Assembly (NCBI RefSeq): GCF_010015445.1
Contig: NC_053119.1
Coordinates: 27,913,383-27,977,382, forward strand
DNA from: Perca fluviatilis
Taxonomy: Eukaryota; Chordata; Actinopteri; Perciformes; Percidae
DNA: 64,000 nucleotides
Direction of reading: 5' to 3'
Of the stretch, positions 1 to 63,109 are shown one piece after another. Made by a program: the position numbers and the translations under genes. Each line of letters begins with the position of its first letter. The first letter of the stretch is position 1. The notes under the pieces are model-generated. The model searched no databases. It worked only from the letters and a program-made list of their open reading frames with translations, and was not told the DNA's origin.

Positions 1-2836
1 AAGACATTTAGTAACATTCAGTTGCAGCATAAGTGAATGATTATGGTTGCTTAATGGCAGTTTGAAGCTTTTTTTATTCATAAATGCAATATTTAGGATC
101 TTCAGAAATGTTTGAAGAAATCCAGTTTCAACAAAGGCTTTCTTCAGCCATTTTATTTAAGTAGATTTATAGTAGAAGTATGCGCTGTTATTATAGGTAT
201 ATATTTTATTCTGAAAGTTCCAACAAAGTGCTTTTTTCAGTCGTTTTATCTTAGTAGAGTGGAAGCATGCACTCTTTGCTTAGCTTTGAAGAACTCTAGT
301 GCTCACAAAACAAAAGCAGTAGTGACATTTATTGCTAAAAATGTTCCTCATACACTCCTTGTATAAGTATGGCCTACATTATTATAAAACTTAAGTATGC
401 ATTCATGGGAAACTTAACTAAACAGAATTCAGGAAGCAATAGCGGTGCCCGTTTATGTTTCTGGCTGCAAGTGTGTTGCAGCATAAAAAACAGGCTACAC
501 ACCTTTTTAGATCCACTCCGCACTTCAAAGCCTCAGGCACCATCATGGCCAGCCAGCAGCTCCGCCTGGCAGCCTTTTGAACTGACCCCTCCATTCAGCC
601 TGAGAGACAGAGAGTGAGAGGGAGAATGGCAGAGAGACAGGGAGTGATAGAGATTGAAAAAAGGAAGGCAGAAAATGGAGGGAGGGAGGCAGTGGAGCCG
701 GGGTGGAGAGATGAATAACCTCTTGTCGGGGGCCCATGGGCCTCAGGGGCACTGCCAGAGGTCAGGGGAGCTTGGGGTGGGGGTTTAGCGGTTGGTGTGG
801 GGGTCAGTTGTCTAAGAGGGATTTTGTGGCGTTGGGGGTCGTAGATCTCACCCCTCGTCTCCTTTAACCTGTCTACTCCTTACATCTTGGACCTGTGACA
901 GAGCCCAGCAGCTGCTAACACACACAAACATGCTTCCACCACCTCCATCAGTTTAAGAGAAGCTGGCCCAGAAAAAGGCCAAAAGTTGACCTTTAGCTGT
1001 GGACCTGTTCTCTTTTCTTTACACCTCCAGAGCGGTCCAGGCCAGGCACTTTTTTTTTTTTTTTACCTCATTAGGGAGACATGAGACAACGTGTCAGGAG
1101 GAGTTCTGCATTCATACACATTAAACATAAAGACATTTGGCACAAACATGGCAGCGTTAAGTGGCATCCATTTCAGTAACATGAACCTCATTCAGATCCT
1201 TTCAACATTTGAATAGCCTGGACAAAAAAATACCCACAGCTAGGCTAACATACTAGTAGCATTCCTATCTTTATTCACAGTAAAGCATCTTATAGTATGA
1301 TGAATTATTATGTACTGGCTTCCCACAGGTCATCCTTTCCATCTGTTAAAATCAGTAAAAAAATTTAAAAAAGGTTTAGAAACTGCTCAGGCCACAGGAA
1401 CATACCCAAACTTGCAAATATGTACAGTAGATGGATCTTGGTTCCTGTAATTTGCTAAACAAAGTTTGTCGTTAAAAATAACAACAACTTCTCTTCTCCT
1501 TTTGAAGGTGTTAACCTTTTATGCAAGCCAATTCAAATGTGTATTTCTCATATGCTTAATGTGTGGGTGTTAAACTGATGGTCAGAATAGCCATTTCCTG
1601 CCTGGCTTTGGCTGCTATTTGCGACTGTGAGGACACTGTAAATATAATCGGCTAAGGCCGTGATTTTCACGCTGAATCAGACGCAGAGGGCTGAGTTGGC
1701 TAGCCATGTTTAATACCTCAGCTCTGCGGCCAAAAAGACTCAACAGCCATGTTTACGACACACTGTCAGTTGGATTAAGGACACATATGGTATGTGAGTA
1801 TGTGAGTATGTGTGCTATAATCTTTTAAAAGCTGTTTGAATACATAGCACGGTGGGCGTACCTTGTCAAAGAAAAGACAGACAGAATGAGAGAAGCTACA
1901 GAAAGAGAGAAGGTTAAAAGGAAGATGATGAAGAGAGATTAGGAGATTAAAACAAGTTATCAAGAATGTATATGGATGAGTCACCTGCAGCATGAAAGCA
2001 GGAGTGCATGTTGAGGCATTTTAGAGGGAGGGAAAAAAAAGGCATCTGTAGTCTAAATTAGTCTGATCTGTGGCCTTAATAGGCCCCAAGCAGCAGCTTC
2101 ACACACCCCGCTGAAATACCACACACTCTTGTCGCCTGGGGAGGCATGTGCACCATCTCCAGCTTGTATTTGATAGCACTGGGAGGTGGGGTATACTGGG
2201 GGAGACAGGGGAGCAGAAGGCCAACCGCATGTGGGGGTTATAAAGAGCTCTGATGTGAAATGGATAGAAGTTGCGTGTTTCTTCTTCCATCTTCTGCCAT
2301 CTTTGAGGCAGTTAAAAGTGGGCCTCATGCACCAGCCTCAGCGCTAATCATTATCAAACACATGGACTCGCCTGTGTGTCACATCTTGTCATTCAAGAAC
2401 ACCCTGCGCCATCCTGGTTTCAAGCCGACGACTTGCACGTAACCGAGAGCTGAAAGTAACAGCCAGGCATTGGTTTGTTTTATCAGCTGTGCATAAAACA
2501 AACAAGAAAAAAAAAAACTCTGTGGGGAATGATTCATGAATATCTTTTCCTAGCAACACATTCCTCTATTTTTTTTAATTTTTTTTTTTAAACTAGACAT
2601 CCCTATCAGTTTGCTGTTTGAATACAGTGTTTTGGAAATACAGGAAGTGGTGGCCCTGCCTGTGTGTGATTGGTCCCCAGGTGCCTTCGCAGGTTGGACT
2701 GGTTCCTCTGTTGTCGGGGTTAATCGCAGCGTTTTGAAGGGGTGGGGCATCAGATTAGTCCCTCTGTTTGTGTGTGTGTGTGTCTGTTTTTGGGTGGTGG
2801 TTTCATGTATGTTGTTACACAACTAAGATGTGCTAA

Positions 2837-2837
<1 letters not shown>

Positions 2838-2875
<38 letters not shown>
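2838..2875. repeat. (CA)n microsatellite
   Basis: An uninterrupted CA array of about 19 units. A shorter TG run lies about 65 bp upstream, near 2770, so the two could pair as a weak stem. Confidence 0.97.
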
Positions 2876-2878
<3 letters not shown>

Positions 2879-3070
2879 GAGTCTCAGAAATAGAAATACT
2901 GTAAAAATATGGCAGAGAGGCATGTCTGTGGTTATACGCCTACTGTCATGTGCACACACAAATTCTGCACACGTGCAGAGAGTTGTGCGCTCGGTGATGT
3001 ATGCATCCAACGAGCAGAAGTCAGGCATTATTGCAGCTGTCTCTATCGGATAGTCATGCAGTTGCAGACT

Positions 3071-3417
3071 TTAGCCCTTTTCCGACCGGAGGGATTTTTG
3101 CAGTTCCTAGAACCTAACGTTCCTAAAGCCCTTTTTTCTCGTGTTCCGACTGGACCAATTTGGGGATTATTAAGTTCCTCTGGCCGCAGTTCCTGTAACC
3201 CTTTCAGCTCCTACTTCAGGGCAGGGTCTTTTCCCTTTTCCGCATAGTGGTGGTTAGATGGCTGTGTTATAATAACAAAAGGTCAGTTCTTATGGACACA
3301 AGGCCAGTGTGAATGCAAATGGACCGGTTTTGGGGGAGAGTAGTTAGTAGAACTGTTTAGAAGTGGACTGTTCCTATAACTACGTTCCTGTAACTACTTG
3401 GTCGGAAAGAGGCTTTT
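3071..3417. mobile_element. Foldback (MITE-like) element with short imperfect inverted ends
   Basis: The left end reads TAGCCCTTTTCCGACC. The right end, reverse-complemented, reads AAGCCTCTTTCCGACC, so the termini form imperfect inverted repeats about 16 bp long. The interior repeats phrases such as GTTCCT and TAACTAC. It resembles short non-autonomous DNA elements common in percomorph genomes (recalled, not searched). I saw no transposase and no clear target-site duplication. Related sequence may continue to about 3630. Confidence 0.55.
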
Positions 3418-4620
3418 GACCCCTAAGTTCGAGAACACACCCAAAAACCGGGCAGGGTGGGGCCATCATGCAGTGTTCCCCCCAACTGACATCTTTCCCT
3501 GCGACTGTCTCCGTCTTTGCCTTCAGCTTTTACTGTCGCTGTTTGACTTTTCTTACTTTGCGCTCCAAATCAATAGTTTACCAACCGCAAATAGTACTCC
3601 AAAAATGTAGTGACGAGTGAAGACTATTAACTCACATAACACTTTAGATTTGATAACCATATTAGTGGGGTTAATACAAATCTGACCCTCACAAACTGAA
3701 TAACTGTTTGGAATACATAAGGCAACCCACGTATAATTAACTAGGGATCACACGGAATGAAAATCATGGTGGATTATTATTTATATTTAAATTCCTTTGT
3801 TACATTTTTTTCTCTGACAGTTGATCGTTTTTGTCTGACAATATAATTATATGTGTGTGTCCAGGAAGAGGTTACACCCTTTAGAAATAAAATTAAAGTC
3901 TCCATCTCTGAAAAACCTCATTCTACTCCTGTAGCTTACAGGAACCCGGCTCCTTGTGTTTGTGTGTTTGTGTGTCCCTGTGTGAACGTCGGCATCATTG
4001 TATTTCAATTTGTGTTTGCATATCGCCGGCTTTTGTCCTTCACATACTGAAGTGCCATCCTTTCAAAACCTCAGGTTGCGCTACGTTGCAAGGGCAGCAA
4101 ACAAGGCCGCCAGATGTTCACACTAAAAACCTCATACTTTGTCTGTAGGTTGTACTCATCAGGTGTGTCCTCCCCTAATGTTGTCTGTGTTGGGTTACTG
4201 TTTCTTGCCTGCACTTCTCGTATGTTGATCTCAGTTATAGTCCATTGTGTCCAGCTGTCATTGTTGATCCTAATGACATAAGAGGAAGTGTGGTGTAGCG
4301 GGGCGTTTCGTACTGTGTGCACATGATAAGCATTCTGGAGAACGGCTGTGTTATCAGGTGTGTGTCCCTGCGTGGCCCAGCACTGTTTGCAACTGTAGTC
4401 GACGAGCAGCACAGCAAGACGCATACAGTGGACGGTGATGGTAGTGCAGCTGAGTCGTGAATCAACAGGGGCCTTTGGTTTATGGTTGGTCATGTTTTCA
4501 GCCCTCTTCAGTTCTCATTTTATGCTGCCACACACACGACTTCTGCACAGAACAAATTGTTTTTCTGTTGCACTCTCAATGTTTTACTTCTGCTGCAGCA
4601 AGGGCATTTATTACAAGGCC

Positions 4621-4663
<43 letters not shown>

Positions 4664-4739
4664 GTCTGTCTGTCTGTCTATCTGTCTGTCTGTCTGTCTT
4701 TCTGTCTGTCTGTCTTTCTTTCTTTCTTTCTTTCTTTCG

Positions 4740-4775
<36 letters not shown>

Positions 4776-4860
4776 TTCTGTCTGTCTGTCTGTCTGTCTT
4801 TCTGTCTTTCTTTCTTTCTTTCTTTCTTTCATTCTTTCTTTCTTTCTTTCTTTCTTTCTT
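4621..4860. repeat. Compound tetranucleotide microsatellite (TTTC)n/(TGTC)n
   Basis: About 240 bp of pure tetranucleotide units alternating in blocks: TTTC, then TGTC, TTTC, TGTC and a final TTTC block. The single-base T/G switch between unit types points to one point change that then spread by slippage. The strand is almost wholly pyrimidine apart from the G of TGTC. Confidence 0.98.
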
Positions 4861-5257
4861 GGTGGGAAGGAAGTTGGGTGCTGTGCTTTGCTACACTCGT
4901 GATTTGATTAATAAGAAAGCCAGTTCAAGCAGAGCCACTCTGCCACCCCTTCCTCCTCCTCCTCCTCCTCATCTCCCGCTCCTCTCTCCTCCACCCCTGT
5001 GCCTCGGTTCAGCGCCTGGTTAGGCTGACCTGGCAGTATAAACAAGGCAGGGTTTTTCTAACACCAGTCGTTTTACGACCACACTTACAACGTTAATGTT
5101 TACCTCCTTATCTACTGACAGTTACCCAGGAGAGCAGGTTTGCAGCTTTACTTTTAGATTTAAGTTATTATTGCTTAGTTTATAAAAGAAAGTTTATAAC
5201 CGCCACACCGACGGATGTGAATGTGTGTGGCTGTACGGGCCTCTTGGTATTGGTGCT

Positions 5258-5260
<3 letters not shown>

Positions 5261-5326
<66 letters not shown>
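5261..5326. repeat. (GT)n microsatellite
   Basis: A perfect GT array of 33 units with no interruptions. Confidence 0.98.
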
Positions 5327-5327
<1 letters not shown>

Positions 5328-5775
5328 CTTGCTTAAGTATCTATGCGTGTGCATTTGGATTAGTGCTGACCACACATGTTATCTCACTGCCAGCACAACA
5401 TGTTGTGTCTTTGGCTGTTTGCTTCCAGGAAAGGGAGAGTTGAGGGAGTGTCACATTTACAGCGGGCATGTTGCTGATTTCCGAGATAAGAAGCCCTGTA
5501 TGTGTCCGTCAAAACAGCATTCACATTTCCTCGTACGCTGTCAATATGCTAGATGGATATTTTCCCTCTTTTGTGTGTTTGTAACAGAGCGGAGAAACAC
5601 ATGGCGAGCCAATTCCGACTGGTCAAATACTGTGGTCAGGATGAGCATAAAGGCTGTTGGAGCAGAAGCCTGCATGACAGCATCTCCCCGCGAGCTCGTC
5701 TGATGCATTATTCTATAAATAAGCAGAGATGAGAGAGCTAAAAAGGCAGGCATGATGGTCAATAGTGGCCGGGTG

Positions 5776-5815
5776 TGAGAGAGAGAGAGAGAGAAAAAGA
5801 GAGAGAGAGAGGGGG
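5776..5815. repeat. (GA)n purine tract
   Basis: GA repeat interrupted by AAAAA and ending in a G run. It is a purine-only strand of about 38 bases. Confidence 0.9.
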
Positions 5816-6105
5816 ACTACGTAGTGTCAAGCTCCAGCTCCCCTACTGAGAGCAGAACTTAGGCAGGAGGCAGGAAGGACTCTCTGTGTGGACAATATGT
5901 TCATCCTCAGTGGTGCGTTCAACTGTTGTGTTTAACTCCAAAGTCAGTGTCCTCGCTACAGGTTTTCCACCAGTGGTTCTGTTGGCCATGATGCCCATGT
6001 ACATGTAGATACAAATGGGTGACAAATGAAAAGAAAAGCTGAAAAAAAAAATAAGTTAAGAAACAAATGTGGCTCACTAAATGGTTTGAGTACAAAACAG
6101 ATGTG

Positions 6106-6427
6106 GCAAAAACCAGCTGTGCAGAATTTCTTAAGCTGAATTTCAATAATGTCCCTTGCATTCCTAAATATTTTTCTCAGCTTTATTTTAGAGGCTTCCA
6201 TAGTGTAGGGGTACTAATGCAAAGAGCAGCTAGCCTCGATCTGACCTTGTAAAACCCCGAGCTATCCATAATCATGCTGGCCGATATGTAATGCTGGAAT
6301 TTCCCATAAGAGGAACACGCCAACTCTGTGTCTGTCCATCTATCTTTGTGTCCATCAGTCTGTGTGCCTGTGATTATCCTGTCAGGCTCTCAGTCACACA
6401 GGGTTGACACTGCTCTATGACGCAACG
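6106..6427. repeat. Intronic direct duplication, copy A
   Basis: This block matches 9610-10045 in the same orientation about 3.5 kb away. The first part (6106-6211) begins GCAAAAACCAGCTGTGCAG and is about 85-90% alike by eye. The second part (6212-6427) starts around CTAATGCAAAGAGCAGC and is roughly 95% alike. Relative to copy B it lacks about 115-120 bp between the two parts. There is no inverted terminal repeat or poly-A tail, so it does not look like an ordinary transposon insertion. Confidence 0.9.
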
Positions 6428-7234
6428 TGAGTCATACGCAGTGGCCTTTGCAGTCTCCCGTACCGAAAACATCTACAGTATGGGAGAGTTTGGGCTGACA
6501 CGTAAGAAACTGCACTTCCAAATGAGTGAATGTCTTTTGGAAGAATGGTGTCTCCCTCCACAAGATTTCCTTGGAGAATCTGAGGGTGAGTTGAAGCTGT
6601 TCTGGTGACCCATTACCTTACTGAGACACATTACGTTGGTCTTTCCTTTAGTTTCTCTTCCATCTCTATGTGACAGGGTGTTCAGAAAAGTGATGGAGGT
6701 GCGGCAAGTAGCGCCACAGTGCAGTGCTCCAACACCCACGTGCAAACAGCAGCGAAGGGTGAGATAATGCTTTGTCTAGACAGTCAGAAGTCATTTCATT
6801 AGCCAGCGATTTGGCCCACCCTCCGCTCACCCTCCAGTCCTGCGGACACTGGGATGTCCAGTAAGGAGACAGAGTCATCAGAGCGTCTCCGTCGGTAGTC
6901 ATTAGGCCTCAGTTAGGCTTTAGTTCATAACCTATTATACTGGAGGGATATATAATTATAACTTTACTATGTAAGTCCGCTATAGTGCACTATTCTCTAC
7001 AACCTTGTTATTCACAGTGTATTTTTCAAGAACATCATCATTTCCAATTCAGTGCAAATAAGTTTTTTCCCCACAACTTACATCTTGGCATTGTAGCCTA
7101 AGCTAGCATGCCTGTCTCATAGTCACCATCAACTTCTGTCGCTTCTTCTGTACCTTCACTCTTAAGCCGTAAGCTTGTTTTAATCATAAACAAGTTTGGC
7201 TCATTCGGCTGTGTCAGCTTTTATAGCTTTTTTT

Positions 7235-7240
<6 letters not shown>

Positions 7241-7278
<38 letters not shown>
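7241..7278. repeat. (AT)n microsatellite at the left edge of a Tc1-like element
   Basis: Nineteen AT units follow a T run and abut the left inverted repeat of the element at 7279. A shorter AT array lies on the other side (about 7714-7731), as expected for an element that targets TA dinucleotides and landed in an AT array. Confidence 0.95.
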
Positions 7279-7280
<2 letters not shown>

Positions 7281-7712
7281 ACAGTTTGGGGTCACTTAGA
7301 AATTTCCATTCCACTCCATTATAGACAGAATACCAGCTGAGATCAGTTGCATTGTTTTTTTAACCAGGGCAGCAGTTTTCAGATTACTTTATGTGCTTAC
7401 ATAATTGCGAAAGGGTTCTCCAATGTTTTCTCAGTTAGAATTTTAAAATTATATCAGATTAGTAAACAGAATGTTCCATTGGAACATAGGATGAATGGTT
7501 GCTGATAATGGGCGATGTAGATATTGCATTAAAGATCAGCCACTTCTTTCTACAACAGTCGAGAACCCTTTTGCAATCATGTAAGCACGTAATGTAATCT
7601 GAAAACTGCTGCCCTGATTAAAAAAACAATGCAACTGATCTCAGCTGCTATTCTGTCTGTAATGGAGTGGAATGAAAATTTCTAAGTGACCCCAAACTTT
7701 TGACCGGTAGTG
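7279..7712. mobile_element. Tc1/mariner-like foldback MITE with about 145-bp inverted repeats
   Basis: The left arm (7279-7422) and right arm (about 7561-7712) are inverted copies: GTTTGGGGTCACTTAGAAAT on the left reappears reverse-complemented at the right end, and similarity continues inward to AAAGGGTTCTC. The right terminus CACTACCGGTCAAAAG (reverse complement) followed by TA is typical of fish Tc1-like ends. The outermost 10-15 bases of the left arm are degraded. The loop (about 7423-7560) has no transposase, so this is a non-autonomous copy. Confidence 0.85.
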
Positions 7713-7953
7713 TACATATATATATATATATGTATTTGTCTTTCTTTCTCACTCGCATCTTCTACCTGGGCAAGTGTAGCCTGTGGTGTAATAAGTTATG
7801 CGTGATGTCCTACGTCATCACGCGTCAGAGTTCAGGGGTCACGCAGTGCTTGTCCAGGCGGAGCTAGTCATGGTTAAGTTAGCCCACTGCTAAATGCTAT
7901 CGTTTTTTGTTTTTTTTAAAGAACCTAACGCGATAGCCTACATGATTTATTTA

Positions 7954-8463
7954 TTAAAGGTCCCATGACATGGTGCTCATTGGATGCTTTTATATAGACC
8001 TTAGTGGTCCCCTAATACTGTATCTGAAGTCTCTTTCCCTAAATTCAGCCTTGGTGCAGAATTACAGCCACTAGAGCCAGTCTCACAATGAGCTTTCCTT
8101 AGTATGTGCCATTAATGTGTCTGTATTGAGGGTGGCGCAAGGTGGAGGGTGGGGGTGTGGCCTTGACCAACTGCCACTTTGCTCGTTTTAAACCAACGTG
8201 TCTCTCTCGCGTGTTGCCCTCTCTGGGCGGGCAAAGCAGATAAAGGGGAGGTAACCTTGCTCCTTATGACCTCATAAGGAGAAGATTCCAGATCGGCCCA
8301 TCTGAGCTTTCATTTTCTCAAAGGCAGAGCAGGATACCCAGGGCTCGGTTTACACCTATCGCCATTTCTAGCCACTGGGGGGACCATAGGCAGGCTGGGG
8401 GAACGCATATTAATGTTAAAAAAAAACTCATAAAGTGAAATTTTCATGCCATGGGACCTTTAA
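7954..8463. mobile_element. 510-bp non-autonomous element with inverted TTAAAGGTCCCATG ends
   Basis: It begins TTAAAGGTCCCATGACATG and ends with the inverted counterpart CATGCCATGGGACCTTTAA, giving an 18-19-bp terminal inverted repeat with one mismatch. I recall near-identical sequences scattered through perch-like fish genomes, but could not search. There is no coding potential. The target-site duplication is hard to call because the ends are TTAA-like. Superfamily is unassigned. Confidence 0.8.
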
Positions 8464-9609
8464 ATTCATGTGTTTACCGAGCCTGTCACCGGCCCCTGCA
8501 GCGCAACAAACAGCCCGGGCCATTGGGTATCTTCCAGTTTCTCCCCGTCCCTGGGTCTTAGGAAGTAGTCCAAATATATCCAGGCCAGGAAACATCAACC
8601 AGACAGACCTGACTGCGGTCTCTAGATATTCTCCTTGGTGATGGCTGGGGTATATATTTAAACTTACAAGCCAGATTTTATGCATTTTTGTCATTACATT
8701 TCTTTTTATCTCAACCTTAAATCTTTTTTATGATTCGTATAAAGCGCAGAACTTTGAGGAGAGGCGCGAATGAGTTGAACGATAAACAGGTTTTTATATT
8801 AAAAGACTATTTGGAATTACAAAGGACTATTTGGCAGATTTGGTGGTGTCTAAAGGCGTCCTCATCAATACTCTCTGTCATGCTGGCGCAGTATAAATGA
8901 CGGGTTTAATAAAAGAGAGTAAACAGAAGCAGGTCACAGACTAGAATGTGAGGGCCACTCGTGGACCCACTCTCCATGCCCTATTCTTCTTCCCTCCCTT
9001 TCAGTCCATCTCTAGACCCAGCATGGCATGCAGAACGGCCCTGATCCTCCCAAAAAGAAGATTAACAAACCCCGGACAGAGAAGTAATCTCTCTGAAAAC
9101 ATTGACTCCTACCATTTTTACATGCTGCCTGTAAACAGTGGAAAATGCCTCTCTGGCATGCTTAATTGCAGTATGTGGGACACAGAGTGTTTCTTTAGGT
9201 ATGCTAAATGGAAAGCCTTGGCTACTGAAGGCATTCCAACATTGTAAATGTACAACAATGGACCTTTACAGTTTTTTGTTTGGCATAGAGTTCAGAAATT
9301 CAAATAAACTCCAAGAGGACATTTTCACGGGAAGGTCTCTTGCGCTGTGTTGTTTCTGACAACAGGATAGAGGATTTTGTTGTTCAGATTGTAGATCATA
9401 AATATGTTTGAACTCCAGTTTGGATGAAGAGTGATTAATGAGAACTTGAGCCAATTTCCCAATGAAGTACAATTGGTCACATTGTTGCCTATGTATGTTG
9501 TCATGAGATAACATTCCAGCCATTTGACCTCTTACTTTTGGTCCATTTAATTACTTATCTCTTCTCCGCACAGGGCTCTAAACTATGCTGCTGGCTGTTG
9601 AGTGTTGTT

Positions 9610-10045
9610 GCAAAAACCAGCTGTGCAGAATTTCTTAAGCTGAATTTCCTATGCATTTCTAAATATTTTTCTCAGCGTTATTTTACAGGCTTCCCTAGTT
9701 TAGGGAAACATGTGTGGCCTTCAGTTCATTGCACCGCGTAGGCAATATCAAGTGAACTCTTTGACCACAGTGTTAAAACTGACAGAGAGTCAATGAGTGA
9801 CTAAGATCAGGGTTGAGGAGGAATTCATGTGATGCTAATGCAAAGAGCAGCTAGCCTCGATCTGGCCTTGTAAAACCCCGAGCTATCCATAATCATGCTG
9901 GCGGATATGTAATGCTGGAATTTTCCATAAGAGGAACAAGCCAGCTCTGTGTCTGTCCATCCATCTTTGTGTCCATCAGTCTGTGCCTGTGATTATCCTG
10001 TCAGGCTCTCAATCACACACTGTTGACGCTGTTCTGTGACGCAAC
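9610..10045. repeat. Intronic direct duplication, copy B
   Basis: The second, longer copy of the block at 6106-6427. It has the same opening segment (9610-9705) and the same CTAATGCAAAGAGCAGC segment (about 9835-10045), separated by about 115-120 bp not present in copy A. The sequence after it (10046-10240) is also complex and non-repetitive. The copies carry octamer-like ATGCAAA and many AT-rich words, so a duplicated regulatory element is possible, but this is inference. Confidence 0.9.
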
Positions 10046-10483
10046 CCATCATTCAAATTATTTTTAGCGTTAAGTCCAGGCACAGGAATTGGTAATCCAA
10101 GGAGTGACATCTGGCCTTCGGGGCTTATGTGATTAGCAGAGAGCCTTGCCCCTAATAGCCTAGCGGACAATCTTCATTACCTCTCTGGACTAGCCTACAG
10201 GTCTGGTCAGGAAGTGGTTAGGCGTGGGCCACCTAAAGCAACAAAAAAAAAAAAATAGCTTAATTATTGTTGGGAGCACATATGTGCAGAGATCACGTTT
10301 GAGGCTTAAATAAGTATTACAGGAGGCATGGAGGTGCTATGCTGCATCAGCTTCTGCACAACACACGCCAGGTTTACAGCGAGCCCTCTAATGTGCACTG
10401 CAGCTCCAATCCTGCAGCATTAGGGCTAAGACCAGATGACCACGCAGATAACTAGTAAGTACAAGCAAGGCCACACAGCGACA

Positions 10484-10514
10484 AAAAAAAAAAAAAAAAG
10501 AAAAAAGAAAAAGA
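10484..10514. repeat. A-rich tract
   Basis: A run of about 17 A followed by AAG/AAAAG units. It is simple sequence with no element attached that I can recognise. Confidence 0.85.
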
Positions 10515-11870
10515 GGATGAAGAGAGGTTAGGAGAGTTTAAAAACACAAATGAGGCAAAGTATAGTGGAGGGCTGCCAACCTCCTACTGAATTAATCATC
10601 ATCACCACTCAAAGGGCTAATAATGACAAAGTGACCAGGCATGTCCACTCCTCTCCGCTTTCTGTTTGCAGAAGAGAGCCCACAATTATGGAAGTCCTCC
10701 CATCTTGAAAGGAAATCCTCCTCTAATTATCTCTGAACAGAACCAACCTTCCCAGCGTTCAAGATGTCTATTAAACACACAAAAGCAGCAAACAAAGTTT
10801 AACGGCTGTTGTGCATGTACTGGTTGTGTTAGTGTTTGTGTGCGAGCTGCGACCGTAGCCTTCTTTGATTCCTGCATGACTTGATCAACAGCGAGGCCTC
10901 AATTGTAAGGGCGTTGGCACGGCCAGGTGGTAGCTCTCAGTTTGTTAGCAGTAAACTAATTTGGGGTTTAATGGAAAGTGTTTAAACATACAGTAGCATC
11001 ACTACAAGTCTTGTGTACCCTTCCTTGTGCTGTAATAATCATCTCAACGTTACAAACAAGACTGTTTGCAAAGCAGGAGATAAAGAAAGGGACTATTTTA
11101 GGGCAGTTGTTTGCTTGGAGAAGCTTTTGCTTATTCTGAGGCAGCTCGTTCCCAGGAGTTCAGAGCACAGCCTCGCTGCAGTTTTGCCTTTGTTTTGTTG
11201 TCTTCGGGATCTGTAGTTGAGAGGGCGTTCGGCGCCCCTCTTCTGTTCTCACAGTTTTTCAAACGAAATGTCTTCCACCACCTTCCCTCAAGTGAGTAAT
11301 TGTGTACTAATGCAAGGGCTGGGTTCTGTAGTGAGGAAGTAAATTGCAATCATTCCTTAACACTTTTTTTTGTGGGCCTGTTTTTTTTTTGTGTGTTGCT
11401 CCACTTTCTCTGTGGAGCGTCCAATGAAGGGTATTCTTTGAGTATTCTCTCAGCCTATTTACTTTGCTGCAGATGGGAACAGTGGGGAAATGGCATTTCC
11501 TCTGCATGAACCAGTGGTTTGCCTAAGCGCTATTCAATTTAAACCTGCTTATCTTTCTAGCTTATATAACAATATAAACAACATCCCTTTCCCACCAGTT
11601 TTAATGACACAGTATCTGAATCAAAAAGCTAGACGCCAGTAGGCCTACTACATAGAAACGATTTAACGCCAAAGCAACAAATGCTTCATGACATTTTGAA
11701 GGCCATTTAATGCCTGCTACTTTAATATGATTTTAACGAGTTCAGCAGGTTAACATGCCGACGCATCAGCATTTACGCTTGGTGTTTTAATGACCTGCTC
11801 CGACCCAAGCTGTCTTTATTTAAAGCTACTGGCTACCACTCGTGTTTCAGTCTCACTCTCAATTTCCTAA

Positions 11871-63109
<51,239 letters not shown>

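Noticed and set aside
4435..5023. Long open frames (up to 188 residues) over the TTTC/TGTC array, rich in Phe, Leu, Ser, Cys
   Set aside because: They are translations of a tetranucleotide repeat whose period and lack of stops keep frames open; there is no homology or splice context.
7279..7712. microRNA precursor
   Set aside because: The stem is about 145 bp with a 140-bp loop and a Tc1-type terminus next to TA. This is a transposon foldback, not a miRNA hairpin.
6106..10045. Exon duplication
   Set aside because: The duplicated block has no conserved reading frame between copies and no paired splice sites.
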